A stretch of DNA of 64,000 nt from Plutella xylostella (lineage: Eukaryota > Arthropoda > Insecta > Lepidoptera > Plutellidae): contig NC_064004.1 in assembly GCF_932276165.1 (NCBI RefSeq), forward strand, positions 4,040,001 to 4,104,000, written 5' to 3'. The notes under the pieces are model-generated. The model saw only the letters and a list, made by a program, of their open reading frames with translations, ran no database searches and was not told the origin of the DNA. Position 1 is the stretch's first letter. Each line of letters begins with the position of its first letter. This document shows positions 24,801 to 36,398 of this stretch, one piece after another. Both the position numbers and the translations under genes were made by a program.

Positions 24801-26129
24801 TTTGGCTTGGCACAGATGTGTCATCACAATGGGTTTTAAGAACAAAAGGTAGTGTCCATTATCTGCCAAATCAATTTAAAACCACAAATTTATATAAAAA
24901 TACAATTTCAGAAATGAATGAATTTAGAAAGGACACCGTTTTTATGAAATAAACGACAGCCATAAACATCGATAGTTATTAAAAATTCAGGACATTACAC
25001 TGTTAAGTTGAGAATCGACACATCTGCCGCCTTTATAATAATTCCTGTAAAGCCTATAAACAGCGTACAACTTTTATAAGTGGACGTGAAATAGACAAGG
25101 TGCGTTCGACAGCTGCCCACAAACATCTCAAATTGTGAGCAGAAATGAATGAAGGACCATAATTTTGCTCCATTACTATGCTAGTGTATGCATGTGTATG
25201 AAACGAGAAAAATTACCGACGGTAAGTGCTAAGTGTTGTTATAAAAAGGAAGCATAGACAATTGACACTGACGCTTTTGAAGTAGGATAGTAGGAAGACC
25301 TTTAGAAATGGTTAGATGGTTAAGGATGAGGTTTAGACATTACGTAGGACAAGTTAAGAAAATGCATGGCAGAATGGGATGCATTTGTCGCCTGATCAAC
25401 CAAATAAAGAAAACAATGGCCTTCATTAAACACGCAATTAAAAGACAAATTATATTTAAAATCATTCCAAATTCAATAATCGAAAAACAAGGTGCAAAAT
25501 GTCATAACCATAACGAGCAGCTGCCACCACAAAACAAGGTATTACGAGCAGATGGTCATCAAACAGGCTGAATTAGATTGACCTGGTCATATCCTCCTTG
25601 CTAATTAACACTTAGCCGGCCAGTAGCTTAATAACAATAAAAAAAAACTACGCCACGGTTGGCTTTCAAACGTGTTGCAATCGCGGCACAGGCGATTATA
25701 TTATGCGGCGCGATTCCAACAAATGAGGGTAGATAGGGGAGAAAAACCGTTACGCGGAAAGCTTTATTATTGTTAGTTGTGTTTATTATGTTTTTTACTA
25801 GTGATGGTGAGAAACTACGATCATCTATGTTGTAGTATAGATTATAAAAGGTGACAACAGTAAAAAATACTCAAGATTGGTTTAGGAAACATTTGGGGTC
25901 ACAGTCAAAACTACTCACCGAGACCCATTTTCTTCTTGATCTTCTTCAACACCTTCATCTTGGAGCCCTTCTTGTCCTTCACCGGGCTGGGCTCCGGCTC
26001 CAGGGCCAGGGGGGGTAGCACCAGCGTCTGCGGCGGCAGCTGCAGGCCGTGGCCCGAGCCCCGCGGGCACGCCGGGCAGTGGCATGGACCCCGCGCGCGC
26101 ACGCTAACGCAACTATTTACACCCATCAT
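9899..26129 (-). CDS. neur: Neuralized E3 ubiquitin ligase (polybasic isoform, 4 coding exons)
   Basis: Coding exons 26129-25919, 12170-11998, 11682-10558 and about 10459-9899, all in phase, give roughly 689 residues. Exon 1 encodes a Cys/Pro-rich start and then the basic KMKVLKKIKKKMGL, matching the phosphoinositide-binding patch of fly Neuralized. NHR1 spans about 86-241 (KYACPDL, ILYYYVN, PLWALVDVYGN). NHR2 follows at about 280-435 (KGRNV, FTARP, LPDDAEQLLDRPEYWV). The C3HC4 RING is the last ~54 residues (CTICYENP, CGHMCMC, CPLC). The protein ubiquitinates Delta/Serrate and drives their endocytosis in Notch signal-sending cells at the plasma membrane. The exon 4 acceptor is ambiguous: in-frame AGs give starts at 10459, 10396 or 10390. 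Intron 1 is 13.7 kb and probably holds regulatory DNA. Family identity is near certain; exact isoform ends are not. Confidence 0.94.
12312..12697 (-). mobile_element. 386-bp tRNA-derived SINE with 11-bp target duplication
   Basis: Reverse orientation. The tRNA-like head at the right has A box TGGTCTAGTGG and B box GGTTCGATTCC, followed by a long tRNA-unrelated body (CTGCGCACACACTTGGGCAC and GGCTGATCTCAAATGAGATT) and an (ATA)n tail at the left. Flanks TGAGTAGGAAA at 12301-12311 and 12698-12708 are identical, so the insertion is young or intact. The head does not fold as a real tRNA: its 5' GCCTCTG cannot pair with the sequence after the T arm. Confidence 0.85.
15765..15835 (+). repeat. LINE/SINE 3' tail: TTGTAAATTGTGCAATAAAAG + (AAAT)n
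   Basis: CATTGTACATCTACTTTTGT and AAATTGTGCAATAAAAGAAT followed by (AAAT)n. Near-identical sequence is at 27506-27560, and a diverged form at 33675-33705. The AATAAA plus simple tetranucleotide tail is typical of the 3' end of a non-LTR element. Confidence 0.5.
22285..22400 (+). repeat. LINE 3'-end repeat (GTCTGGAAGAGATTACTTTT family)
   Basis: GTTGTCTGGAAGAGATTACT, then AGGAATAAGGCCGCCGATTG, a T-rich stretch and TGTTTGTGTATAAACAGTA. Related copies lie at 30437-30560, 36850-37095 (two in tandem), 39415-39540 (+) and, inverted, at 41905-41970. This explains the long hydrophobic reading frame through 22190-22711, which is not a gene. Confidence 0.6.
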
Positions 26130-26440
26130 CAATGCCGATTTAATAGAAAAAAAACTTTAGTCCTCAAAGTCTTATTTCATGTCAACGCCGTCACTTTGTA
26201 ACGACAGCACTCACTCACGATTTGTGTGTTTATATTTATAAAACAAAGGGTTTCGAACGTTCACGATCGGGGATTGTCACGAGCGATGCACTTCACGAGT
26301 GTGTGGACGGTGTAGCGACGAGCACGTCCGCTCGCGTTGGGCCCTAACCGCGGAATGACTGTGTTTTCACGCGCGCCGTCGGATCATCGCTTCAGTGCGC
26401 ATGCGTGACTCAAAACGCAGCTTATCTCCACCTCTCTTTC
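26130..26440 (-). promoter_or_regulatory. Probable promoter region of the polybasic neur isoform
   Basis: GC- and CpG-rich segment directly upstream of the exon 1 ATG, much richer than the AT-rich surroundings (for example ACGCGCGCCGTCGG near 26370 and AGTGCGCATGCGTGA near 26395). No TATA box is evident on the minus strand. The start site cannot be fixed from sequence. Confidence 0.4.
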
Positions 26441-27217
26441 GCTCATATGGAATAGAATAGAGACAGCTGCAGTTCCATAGAGGGGGAATGTCAACATGGG
26501 GTGAGTTTTCTTTTTATTTCAGCAGATGAAGCTGAAGAGGACAAAGAATGGTTAATTGAGAAATAGCTGAGTGATCCGCCAACTGGTCACGGTAAGCTAT
26601 TACCCGTCTAATTGCAGTGGCCGTGTAATTAGCAACAATATTTAGCACAAATGCCTTAGTGACCTGCTAGGTACAGCTGGACAGTAATGTGGGGGCACAA
26701 GTTACTTGCAAAGGTTAGTGGACAATTGCTCCCGATGGAAAGGTCAAAGATACAAGTTTTAAGTCATCTAACTCATCAATCACCAATAACCATCGCCACG
26801 GTCACAAACTATATTGCAGCTCTATTAATTTGATATTTTTTGCACTAACATATAAATAAGAACATAAGTTTAAAAAGGATGAACTTAATGCTTCAAGCTT
26901 TTTCTACCAATCAATCCACAGAAGGTGAAGGGAAATGTTATAAGCTCTAGTATTTGTCACCAACACGAAAAGATCGTCCAAATAACTACATAGGTTTTTT
27001 TTTCTAAGACCAAGCGGCTCTGCGTAGCTTATTCACCGTCATACCAACTTTGCAAGAAAATCACACAGATTGCTCACATTCCATGAAGATTGGATTCTCG
27101 TACCGGTTCTCTACGATAGAGGCTCTAACTAAATGTTTACAAAGTCCTGCCTTATAACTTCCGGTGGTGATGAGAAAAATCTACACACCTCTAATACTTC
27201 TAACTTGGAAGTTATAG

Positions 27218-27365
27218 TCCAGTACAGGTTTGATAGTTTGTCGAAAACTATAATAGTTTACGTTTTCTCGCATACTCTGGCGCCTCTAATAGGAACTATC
27301 GTGAAACTTTTGACAGATAATGTAGTTATGCAGATGACAGGAGAAAACGTAAACTTTTTTCATTT
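27218..27365. mobile_element. Second copy of the AGTTTACGTTTTCTC inverted element
   Basis: Shares AGTCCAGTACAGGTTTG, ATAGTTTACGTTTTCTCGCA, ACTTTTGACAGATAATGTA, GCAGATGACAGGAGAAAACG in the same order as 6985-7150. Confidence 0.55.
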
Positions 27366-27767
27366 TATCCTTTTTTTTTATCCGTAATAGAGGGTCTGAA
27401 GTTGGTCGGGAATGCACTTTTGTACCTTGTCAAACTAACAAACCGCCTATTCATTCTTTCAAAGAGTTATGACGAGATAAGTCTTAGCATTAAGTCCACC
27501 TCATTGTACAACTACTTTTGTAAATTGTGCAATAAAAGCATAAATAAATAAATAAATAAGCAAACTATACTTGGAATAAAACTTCACGTCATAAATTAGG
27601 TATAGTTATATTTTTTTATTAATTAAACATCTTAAACCTGAAAGATTTTGTCTAACACCAAAGGCGGCCTAGGAATCGAATTATGAGTAAACTACGAATT
27701 CGTATTATTCCATTCAATAGGTGAAATTTTGCATCTTTTGTATTATCCTAGATTGTAGACCGGACCT

Positions 27768-28125
27768 CTATTCTATTCTATTCTCTGTGGGGGTGTAAGT
27801 ACCTGCACTTGGCTCTCTCGAGTGGAACCTTTGTGCATATCCCCAAGGTCTAAACTGCCTTCCCAAGCTTGGACCATTTCCCACCACGCTGGTCCACTGC
27901 GGGTTGGTGGGTTCACATATCTAGATGTGCTAAATCTAGATATGCAGGTTTCCTCACAATGTTTTCCTTCACCGTAAGAGCGATGGTATACATTGTACTT
28001 AAGTTAAAAGAACTCATTGGTACATGTCAGTGCCGGGTTCGAACCCGCATCTCTTGCGTGAGAAGCGGGCGCTTACCCGACTGAGCTACCACCGCTCTGA
28101 CTGAGCTACCACCGCTCTGACCGGC
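27768..28125 (-). mobile_element. tRNA-derived SINE, family C (minus), with 20-bp terminal duplication
   Basis: Reverse orientation. The head at the right has A box TAGCTCAGTCGG and B box GGTTCGAACCC. The body contains CATATCTAGATGTGCTAAAT, GGTCCACTGCGGGTTGGTGG and a (TTCTA)n tail at the left. The head end is followed by a tandem duplication of about 20 bp (CTGACTGAGCTACCACCGCT). A full second copy is at 59980-60325 (-), and a tail fragment in the opposite orientation at about 46840-46975. Confidence 0.78.
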
Positions 28126-29284
28126 CCTCTTTCCATTATTCTATATTTTTTCTCAGCGATACGTTATTTCACTACACAAAAAATATACATTCACGAGCAA
28201 CGAAAGAGTTCCAACGTAAAATATATTAATATTCTGATGCGCTGTACTCTTAAAGTGCTTTTATCTTGCATACGGCGTCATTAAGCTAGACTTTTCCGTT
28301 TAGGAATACCTAATCTGGTTCTATTTTTGGTGGATCTTTTTCATTTCTGTGTACATATTTTCTTATTAATTCCAATTATAATCCGCAACTGGACACTGGC
28401 ACATTTTAAGCATAGTCTTTTTCGTTTAGGAGTACCTACCTAATACGGTGCTATTGTCGCTGGATCTTCTACATTGTTCTTTCTCCTTTCATTGCATTCT
28501 CTCTCTGTTTAATAATTTAATTGCAATTATAATCCTCCACTAGACACTGGCACATTTCCCTGTAAGCGGCGTGTAAGTGACAGATGCGCAGGCGCACCTT
28601 GCGCGCGCGTGTCGCCTTTTTTCCGCCATCTTAATTTTCGCAGCATCTGCTCTAAGATTAAAGTTTTTTTTTTCTTCTGACGAATGAGGTCAAAGACCTT
28701 GTGGTCCTTTTGAATAGGATTTCGGGAGCTTACCCCTTTTGGGCGAGCCTGAAAGATTTAGTTTATGTAAAGATCTTTGAGAAATACATACTTAAATTCA
28801 TACATTTGAAAGCTGAACTGGTAATACACTTACGTGCAAAGAAACAGTTGACTTCAATGTTGCAAAAGGCGCCATTAAGCTAGCCTTTTCAGTTTAGGAG
28901 TAATTTGGTGATTTTCTCAGTGGAACCTTTTCATTGCCCGTGAGTATATAATCTAAAGATTTTTCAGAAGTTAATTCCATTGAATAATTTAGTCAACACA
29001 TTTAATAATTTGCAGGTTTAAAAATAAACCATAATTACTTCTAAATGAAGTACGTATTTAGCAAAACGCAAGCCCATTGTCCATTAAAACAATGTATTAA
29101 TTAGAATTATTCACCGTGTCTCGGAAATAATCTTTTTCATAGAATTTTACTGACCACCCAGGTATTCCGTATTAGTTAAGCGTTAAGTTTTCGGGTAGTT
29201 GTCTGTATCCTGTCGGTGACAATTACTAGAGCTGGTCAAGGGTTCTTCACCGTGGTGAAAGGATTAGCCAGCCAGAATAAAATC

Positions 29285-29545
29285 AGCGCTGCACGTACAT
29301 TTATGTACGTGTAGCATATGCTGAGCTCGGGGCCTTTTTGGCGCTACGCTGATGCACCACCAACACAGACTTTAGGATTAGTTTCTAATGTATTTTTTGT
29401 ATGTTTCCTTTCTATTTTTTATTTTTTTGTGTACTATCTGTGTTTGTTTTATTAGCGTATATGTAAATTGTTTTTCTGTGTATGTGGTGTATTTGTGTAG
29501 TACTAAATAAATATATTTTCTTTCTTTCTTTCTTTCAATAGCGTC
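29285..29545 (+). repeat. LINE 3'-end-like repeat ending AATAAATATATTTTC(TTTC)n
   Basis: T-rich segment with CATATGCTGAGCTCGGGGCC near its start, ending in AAATAAATATATTTTCTTTC. A related segment at 34045-34240 has CACATGCTGAGCTGGTGCCA and ends AAATAAATGTTTTCTTTTTT followed by (TTTC)n. The shared order suggests two copies of one non-LTR 3' end. Confidence 0.5.
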
Positions 29546-30219
29546 AGTCGCTGACTACTCAGGGTGCGCCGAAATTACCAGTTGATACGTCACTCACGAT
29601 AGGTACTCCTTTCATTCAAAGACCTAAAGTAAGTATAAAATACTAACGGATGGCGCCGGCAACTCTGAAGGTTGTGCCGAAAGTCCCTGGTTCTATTACC
29701 GACCAGGGAAGATGTACTCGGTTTCGTGTGCTCACTAAGCATGATTTTTTGCGGAAAAAAACCATCACTGAAACCAAGGCTAAGCTTGATAAAGATTATG
29801 GGGACTCTGCACCATCAATATCTATGGTAAAAAGTGGTTCGTACAAGTACGAAAGATGCCGGACGTCCATGGCACCCAGTTGAGGTCTCGTAATATAAAA
29901 AAGCGATTTTGGAGTTGATAGTTCAATGGAAGTTGCTTAGTTAGTATTTCCGATAGGTACATTGACCTGGAAACGGGAGAGTCAATGATAAAACTCCACC
30001 CCTCACACAATCTTGGCCGCTTTCATAGTTATTAACTCCAATTAGTGTAATTACAGTAATCTTTGAGCATTTCTCTTGTTAATCAACTGCAGGTCAAGTG
30101 TGGGTCATTTCCTTCATTAAATCATCTTAGCGACATATTACAGCCGATTTTAGATGCAGACATTTTAAATTTTGCTTCGCCAAAACTGTAATTTTTAGGG
30201 TCCTTATCATCCGACCCAT

Positions 30220-30305
30220 CACGTTCCCACTGCTGGGGCACAGGTCTCCTTCCATTGAAGGAAGGGTTTTAGGCCTAGTCCACCACGCTGGCCTAGTGCC
30301 TATAA
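30220..30305 (+). repeat. RTE-like fragment (CCCACTGCTGGGGCACAGG)
   Basis: CCACTGCTGGGGCACAGGTC, TCCTTCCATTGAAGGAAGGG, TTTTAGGCCTAGTCCACCAC. A near-identical copy is at 47378-47445 in intron 2 of the CENP-P-like gene. Confidence 0.6.
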
Positions 30306-31134
30306 TTTTTAGGGTGCTATAAAAACTGCTATCTACTCAAGGCCCTTTGTCCCTGCTGAGGGACGTCAGGATGGATGTATGGATGTATGTATGTATAAAA
30401 AACACGTTTTTTCTTAACTTTATTATTTCTATATATGTTTGTGGTTGTCTGGAAGAGATTACTTTTTAGGATGAAGGCCGCCGTTTGTGCCATTTATTTT
30501 CGGGTCTATGTTTGTGAACCTATTTCTGTTTGTAGTTTGTATGCAATACATTTTATCATCTATCTTAACTTTATACATTCCTAATGGTACGGAACCCTTC
30601 GTGCAAGAGTCCGACTCACACTTGGCTTGTTTTTTATTTTTTTAATCGTGGCTCCGATTATCGGCACGTGCACTACGCATCATACAGCCAGCATCATCAG
30701 CTGTTTGCAAAAACTGACATATACTTACTCTGTGTGTAACTGTACTTTTTTTTCTAACCTACCGTCATTATGACAGGGCAAAGGTGCGTCAGACAGTTGT
30801 CACGCATATGGCGAGTTAGAAAGGTGAACTAGTTTTTTTTTTCATCTTAATTGTTGTCTTTAGAAAGTTCACTTCAGTTGTTAGTAGAAAAGGGGAGATG
30901 AGGACTACTGAACTGTGGACTCTAAGGGCTGATAGGCAAGATTAAAATTGCTTTGAATGGGAAAAGCCCTTAGAATCTGACGGGAGGCTATACATACTGT
31001 GTATTACATAGTACTATGTAAAGAATGTCAATGTACAACTGAATACACCTGTTGTAAATATCAACATCACATAAGGAGTTTTCTTGAGGAGCCACCTCGA
31101 GACACCTAGCACCTGTTTCTTTTCTTACATCCTA

Positions 31135-31325
31135 ACTATATTAACATTATAAATGCGAAAGTAACTGTGTCTGTCTGTCTGTTACTCTTTCACGCCAAAA
31201 CTACTGAACGGATTTAAATGAAATTTGGTATACATATGGCCTAGACCCTGAGAAAGAACATAGGTTGCTTTTTATCTCGGAATTCTCACGGGAAAACTTT
31301 TTAAGGCGAAGCCAACAAGTGGCAA
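31135..31325 (+). repeat. Lepidopteran interspersed repeat (CACGCCAAAACTACTGAACGG)
   Basis: AACATTATAAATGCGAAAGT, (GTCT)n, CACGCCAAAACTACTGAACG, AAATTTGGTATACATATGG. The same order recurs at 38655-38860, where it continues to GCGAAGCTCGCGGGAACAGC and TAGT. Inverted end fragments occur at about 50878-50920 and 51583-51620. Confidence 0.7.
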
Positions 31326-31506
31326 CTGACGTGACCGTCCAGAAATTGTAATCGTTATCTTCACACTAACACTATAACGTTATAACTTATGAGTTAAACT
31401 TAACGTTTCTTTAAGTGGTTTTTTAAAAGCTTGTTTATCACTGACCTATAATATGATATTAGATTCCCCAAGTCTACGTACAGCGCGTGTGCATTTATAA
31501 AACTTA

Positions 31507-31780
31507 TTAGACGACCGAATGGCGTAGTGGTTAGTGACCCTGACTACTGAGCCGAAGGTCCCGGGTTCGATTCCCGGCTGGGGCAGATATTTGTTTAAAC
31601 ACAGTTATTTGTTCTCGGGTCTTGGGTGTTGATATTTATATTTAGTATCTATCTATCTATGTATTTGTGTAGATATATCAGCTGTCCGACACCCATAACA
31701 CAGGTTCTACCTAGCTTGGGGTCGGATGGCCGTGTGTGAGATGTCCCCACATATTATTATTATTATTATTATTATTATTT
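31507..31780 (+). mobile_element. tRNA-derived SINE, family A
   Basis: Head with A box TGGCGTAGTGG and B box GGTTCGATTCC, then GGCTGGGGCAGATATTTG, (ATCT)n, GTGTAGATATATCAGCTGTC, TGTGTGAGATGTCCCCACAT and an (ATT)n tail. One of the best preserved copies. Confidence 0.85.
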
Positions 31781-32475
31781 AGTATGAACCAAAAGTTGAT
31801 CAAACTTCTGTCCAGCTGTGATTATCATTATGAGTGTCAAAAATAAATTCCTATACATACAAATTTCGGCCACGCCCGGTTCACATACAAATGAGTGCAT
31901 TTGTGGCATCTAGTCATAATAGGTCTGTGTTGTCTATGATTTTTACCGAATTGCGGCTAAGAGGCTCGCTGATAAAATTATGTAAATACAACATAAAAAT
32001 AATGCTAATACTCTAGATATTTTTTTAAACAAATATAAAAAATAATGCTACATTTATGTTAACTCTTTGCTTTTGTAAACTACCTATGTCTAGACTCACA
32101 ACGTAAATACTATGTTGTATTTTTTGTAGCTACATATTTTATTATGTATCATATGCATCAGTCACAAATATTCAACTTAATGAGAATTTATACCAATAGA
32201 TCGACAATCTGTACTTTGCTAGCCACATTTCCGTATTTCCGGATTTAAAAAAACTATTTTTATCAAAGGGACAATCGCTGAATCGACAACAATGTACGAA
32301 ACCGAATATTAAATTTACATTGGCCTAAGTTTTATAATATTTGTTACCAATTTTTTGCCAAAGGCGGTGCCAAGATGGCTTCCGTCCTAGCATATGTCAG
32401 ACGCGTGCGCAGATGTCACAGAACACATTTGACATTTGTGCTGCGTCAAAATTTACAGAAACACACAAAGATTAA

Positions 32476-32806
32476 TACATGTTTCGCCGTGGTGGTGTAA
32501 TGTAACGGATAATGTCGGTCGAATGTCGTAGTGGTTAGTGGCCCTGACTGCTTTGCCGAAGGTCCCGGGTTCGATTCCCGGCTGGGGCAGATATTTCTTT
32601 AGACAGATATTTGTACTCAGGTCTTGGGTGTTGATATTATTTAATATGTATCTATCTATGTATTTGTGTAGATACATCAGCTGTCCGATACCCATTACAC
32701 AGGCTCTGCCGTCGTCGTTTGGGTCGGGTGGCCGTGTGTGAGATGTCTCCACATATTTATTTATTAGTACATATTTCACCGTGGTGGTGTAATGTAACGG
32801 ATAATG
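32476..32806 (+). mobile_element. Family A SINE flanked by 39-bp direct repeats
   Basis: The SINE proper (32515-32767; A box GTCGTAGTGG, B box GGTTCGATTCC) is flanked by two 39-bp sequences at 32476-32514 and 32768-32806 that match at 37 of 39 positions (core CCGTGGTGGTGTAATGTAAC). This is much longer than the 11-12 bp target duplications of other SINEs in this window. Confidence 0.75.
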
Positions 32807-33284
32807 CATAATTCCTGCATATCTTTAGACCTATGCGAGATGTAAAGCACAAAACGCTGCAGTTTTTTTTTTGGCCCACGTGGGTCTATAGCTAGATAAA
32901 TCTCAAAAACCACACATAAAATAGTCCACTTTAGGACATGTGCCTCTCACAAGACTGGACATTAATTGGCATGAAATATAAATTGCTTAATTGTAAATAA
33001 TTAATTGGTTCCTACTCTAATTTAATCATCAAATTTTGAGCGTGTGGGCTCCGAATCCGAACAAGTTATCCACTAAACTATCCCTTCTTTCTTAGGACAC
33101 TTCAACAGCAACAGACAGAGACACTTCTATTTGATAAAAACATTTTCAGGGAACAGATGCATATAAACTAGTTTTAGCGAGACCTTTGATGGACAATGGC
33201 GATCACTTAATTGATGTCAGATGGTCAGGTCTATTATATTTTATTATTAGATATTTCATTTGTTGCTATGGCAGGTTGTTGGTA

Positions 33285-33425
33285 TGGTAGTGGTTGGATG
33301 AGAACCTTAGGCGGATGGCGGGTAGTGGTTGGATGAGGAAGGCCGAGGGCCGAGTGTTGTGGCGCTCCTTGGGAGAGGCCTATGTCCAGTAGTGGATGAT
33401 TATTGGCGGATGATGATATGGCAGG
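33285..33425 (+). mobile_element. RTE-like LINE C-terminal fragment
   Basis: GTGGTTGGATGAGGAAGGCC and GGGAGAGGCCTATGTCCAG encode a degenerate version of the RTE C-terminal end (a W-MRKA...WRSLGEAYVQ-type pattern). A related piece follows at 33445-33530 (GGGGCTATGTCCAATGTCCA). Other pieces: 38870-38925, 44440-44640, 60775-60990 (-). Confidence 0.55.
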
Positions 33426-35091
33426 TCGTGTAGTCTTCTCAGATTGGTAGAAAGCCGGTATCAAAGGTGGCTCGAGAGTATTGTTGCGTTGCAGGGGAGA
33501 AGGGAGGGGCTATGTCCAATGTCCAGAAAGCGACTATCAGAAAAAACAGGGAAAATAGGTCTCGCACATACTTTCTTAACAAATTATCCTTTTCCTCTTA
33601 GTCCATCGCACTATCTATCACTTTCTCCACAACGCCCAAAGTTGGAAGAGATTGCTACTATCATTAAGTTCGCCTACCTATGTACAAATTGATTATGTGC
33701 AATAAAGAATTTAAGTAATAATAATAATAACAAGTACCATTATTATTATTAAAATGGTCGAAATTATAACACTCTAACTATATTTTGTTAGTGTGTAAAA
33801 AAGAGGATCTGGTACTCGAATAGAAACTCCTTAAAGCTGCGTTTGAATATCATAATCGCAAGAAGAGGCTGCGAGCAAGGCCGGTCATAGCCTGGCGGCG
33901 GAAAAAAGGAGAAAAAAGTCAAATTTCGAACAGCTGTCACCGAGACACGCGCCGTCGCGTGGCGGCCAATCGGAGCGCGCGGCTGGCACGCGCACTAGGG
34001 ATGCGAAAAATATCGATGACGTTGTAAGTACGATAAGTACTTACAACATGTGCCACAGCACATGCTGAGCTGGTGCCAATTTGACGCTCTGGACAGTAAC
34101 CTAGTTTGCTTGTTTGTACTATGTTGTATTATTCCTGTATTGATATTTCTTTGTTGTATTCTTTTTCTTTCTTTTTTCTGTCTTTGTTGTTCATTGTGTC
34201 AAATAAATGTTTTCTTTTTTTCTTTCTTTCTTTCATAAGTACTAAAGCGAACATTCGTCCATTTTTTATAACCGGTTAAATAAGTTGGTCTGGACTTGTC
34301 ATCTGTGTTTGTGGGCAATTACATCATATTATGAGCAAGTATGTATCATCATAATAATTTAATGAGAGATATTGTTAAGTAACTGTATAAAATAGTTAAG
34401 GCTCTTAGCAATGGCTACTGATATGATGTGCTATCAACTTTGAAACTATTGAGAAGTAATAATTTGTTTTCAATTGGTGGCATTAAGAAGCCCCCCGCTA
34501 GACCGTCCGTATTAAACGGAAGTGGTCAGAAGGGATTGTTCAAGGATATACGGCTGGAACGCTGTTGGTCCCAAGTCCAGCAATGAACGATTATTATTTA
34601 ATTTGATAATTATTACTTTAATTACCATACTATTTTTTTGGATCATAATCATAACTCAAAAATACCAAATTATTTAAGTAGACGTTATTGCTAAAAGCAA
34701 TCTTTACCAGACAACCTTTCACCAGGGCTATATTATTTGAAAATATCGATATCGATTTTATTGATGCATTTTTACCACATCACTAGTGCTGGGTACGGGC
34801 AAGGTGTTCGATCATTGCAAGCTTACGCTTACGAACCACATATTGGCATAATGTGTGCATTGTCCTTGCTAGTTGTTTTTTTTTTAAATATATTTTTTAA
34901 AAGGCAGTTGGCTGATTCGCGTGCAGCTTCTGAAATCTTGATAAAATTCCGACGCATATTTTTTTCCTTTGTTTCGGTCGTCACACGGTGTCTAATTAAT
35001 TACTATTTTTTTATTATGCCTATAAATTTTAGTTTCACTTTTTCGATACACCATACATCCTATCCTACCTAACGTATACACTTAGGTAAAC

Positions 35092-35226
35092 CAGGGCTAG
35101 TAGCACGGGGCGCATTTAAGACGTGACATAAGTTTTGCATCGCGCTCACTCACATCGCTCAGCCTCAAGAGCGAGCGCGATGGAGAACTTTTGTCACGTC
35201 TTATTTGCGCCCCGTGCTAGCCCTTC
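35092..35226. mobile_element. Foldback MITE (AGGGCTAGCACGGGGCGC), copy 2
   Basis: Left AGGGCTAGTAGCACGGGGCG, right GCGCCCCGTGCTAGCCCT. Inner arms AAGACGTGACATAAGTTTTG and ACTTTTGTCACGTCTTA are inverted. Same family as 3769-3893. Confidence 0.75.
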
Positions 35227-35640
35227 ATGGGTAGTCATACTCAGTGACATACGCTGATCTCACCTGCTAAACCTTTCATCGCGTTGACAAAACCTAGTCT
35301 TTATAGATAAGTTTAAGGCAATATACCTTATTTGGTTTGAAATAAATTTTAATGATGTTCATATAATTTTTATGGTATGTAAATAGTGGCAACATTTCTA
35401 CAATATTATAGGAAACATGATTTGGTGATGATTCTGTTTTGGTGACTAAAAAGATGATCTATTGTAAACTTGCAATTATTTGGAGGCGTGTTTATTTATT
35501 TTGGAACGTAAATGTATTTTTTTTGGAATTTTGATTTTGGAATTGGTTTAAGTAATTAATTTGGTTTTAATTTTTTTTTGGTGCAAGGTGTTAGTGTACA
35601 AAAATATTTTTGAATGGTGATGATTTAAATTGTACCCTAA

Positions 35641-35781
35641 GGCCCTGTTCCACAATGTCTGGTTAGTGGCTACCTGTGAGGTAAAATACATGCTGTCACT
35701 CTCTGTTATTATTTTTTTGACAGTGACAGCATGTATTTTACCTCACAGGTAGCCACTAACCAGACATTGTGGAACAGGGCC
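35641..35781. mobile_element. 141-bp near-perfect foldback MITE, copy 1 (TAA duplication)
   Basis: Left arm GGCCCTGTTCCACAATGTCT, then GGTTAGTGGCTACCTGTGAG; the right arm is its exact-looking complement. Arms of about 58 bp surround a short AT-rich loop. Flanked by TAA at 35638-35640 and 35782-35784. No coding sequence. Confidence 0.85.
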
Positions 35782-36398
35782 TAAGTATAATGTTTGTCGC
35801 CAAGAAGAAAGGCGATATAATAAATTATGGAAAAAAGCCAAAATAACCATGCCATGGAATCGAGAAGGGAGTAGGTAGTGGTGGATGAGAATTCCTCCTC
35901 TTTTGATAATGACTAAAGAGCATCAGCTGATCTTAGCGTGTCGATGACAAACATTTCCGGTAGTGCTGGATTAGGCCACCTTAAGTACTAATCCTTACAC
36001 ATGCATACACTAAAATCTGTAAACCCGAAAATCACCGTTTTGAACAGTTTTAAAGCTACCAACATTATTTATTTATAAATCTATCTGTAAAGGAAAAGTT
36101 ACAGCTAAAGTTTGTGGAAAAAGCTTAGATAATATACCTATACATAGGCCAAAACGTATGACACCTCTCTCTCCTCCTCGGCTATGAATGAAGCAGTACG
36201 GAGTTCGAACCCGGCCGGCACACGTGCAGGCTGCATTGTGCAATAAACGGTAATGTAACGATGAGTCGGGCCTTATGGAGGTAGGACTGTGCGTTGGTAT
36301 ACTGCTAGCCTTATCATGCATTGATTTCTTTATAAAATCCGAGTTAGGTAAATAAAAACAGCGCGTACCTAACACTCACGAGAAATGTAAAAGTTTTA

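Larger units (their letters stand above)
12171..25918 (-). other. neur intron 1 (13.7 kb)
   Basis: Bounded by a phase-1 donor CTCG|GTGAGT at 25919/25918 and acceptor TTGCCCACAG at 12171-12180. Apart from the SINE at 12312-12697 and a LINE-tail fragment near 22290 it is mostly unique AT-rich DNA. That is consistent with a regulatory intron of a developmental gene, but I cannot point to defined enhancers. GC-richer islands with short ORFs (for example 12905-13060 and 14700-14830) have no coding support. Confidence 0.75.

Noticed and set aside
25936..26160. Plus-strand frame opposite neur exon 1
   Set aside because: Antisense of the proline- and lysine-rich exon; no start context or similarity.
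28030..28095. tRNA-like head with GAGCTACC and TTCGAACCC
   Set aside because: A second copy with the same non-tRNA body is at 59980-60325; it is SINE family C.
35641..35781. Hairpin considered as a microRNA precursor
   Set aside because: Near-perfect 58-bp arms, a 3-bp target duplication and a second copy at 36399 mark it as a MITE.
36195..36250. TTCGAACCCGGCC motif resembling a B box
   Set aside because: No matching A box or family body nearby; probably a small decayed fragment.
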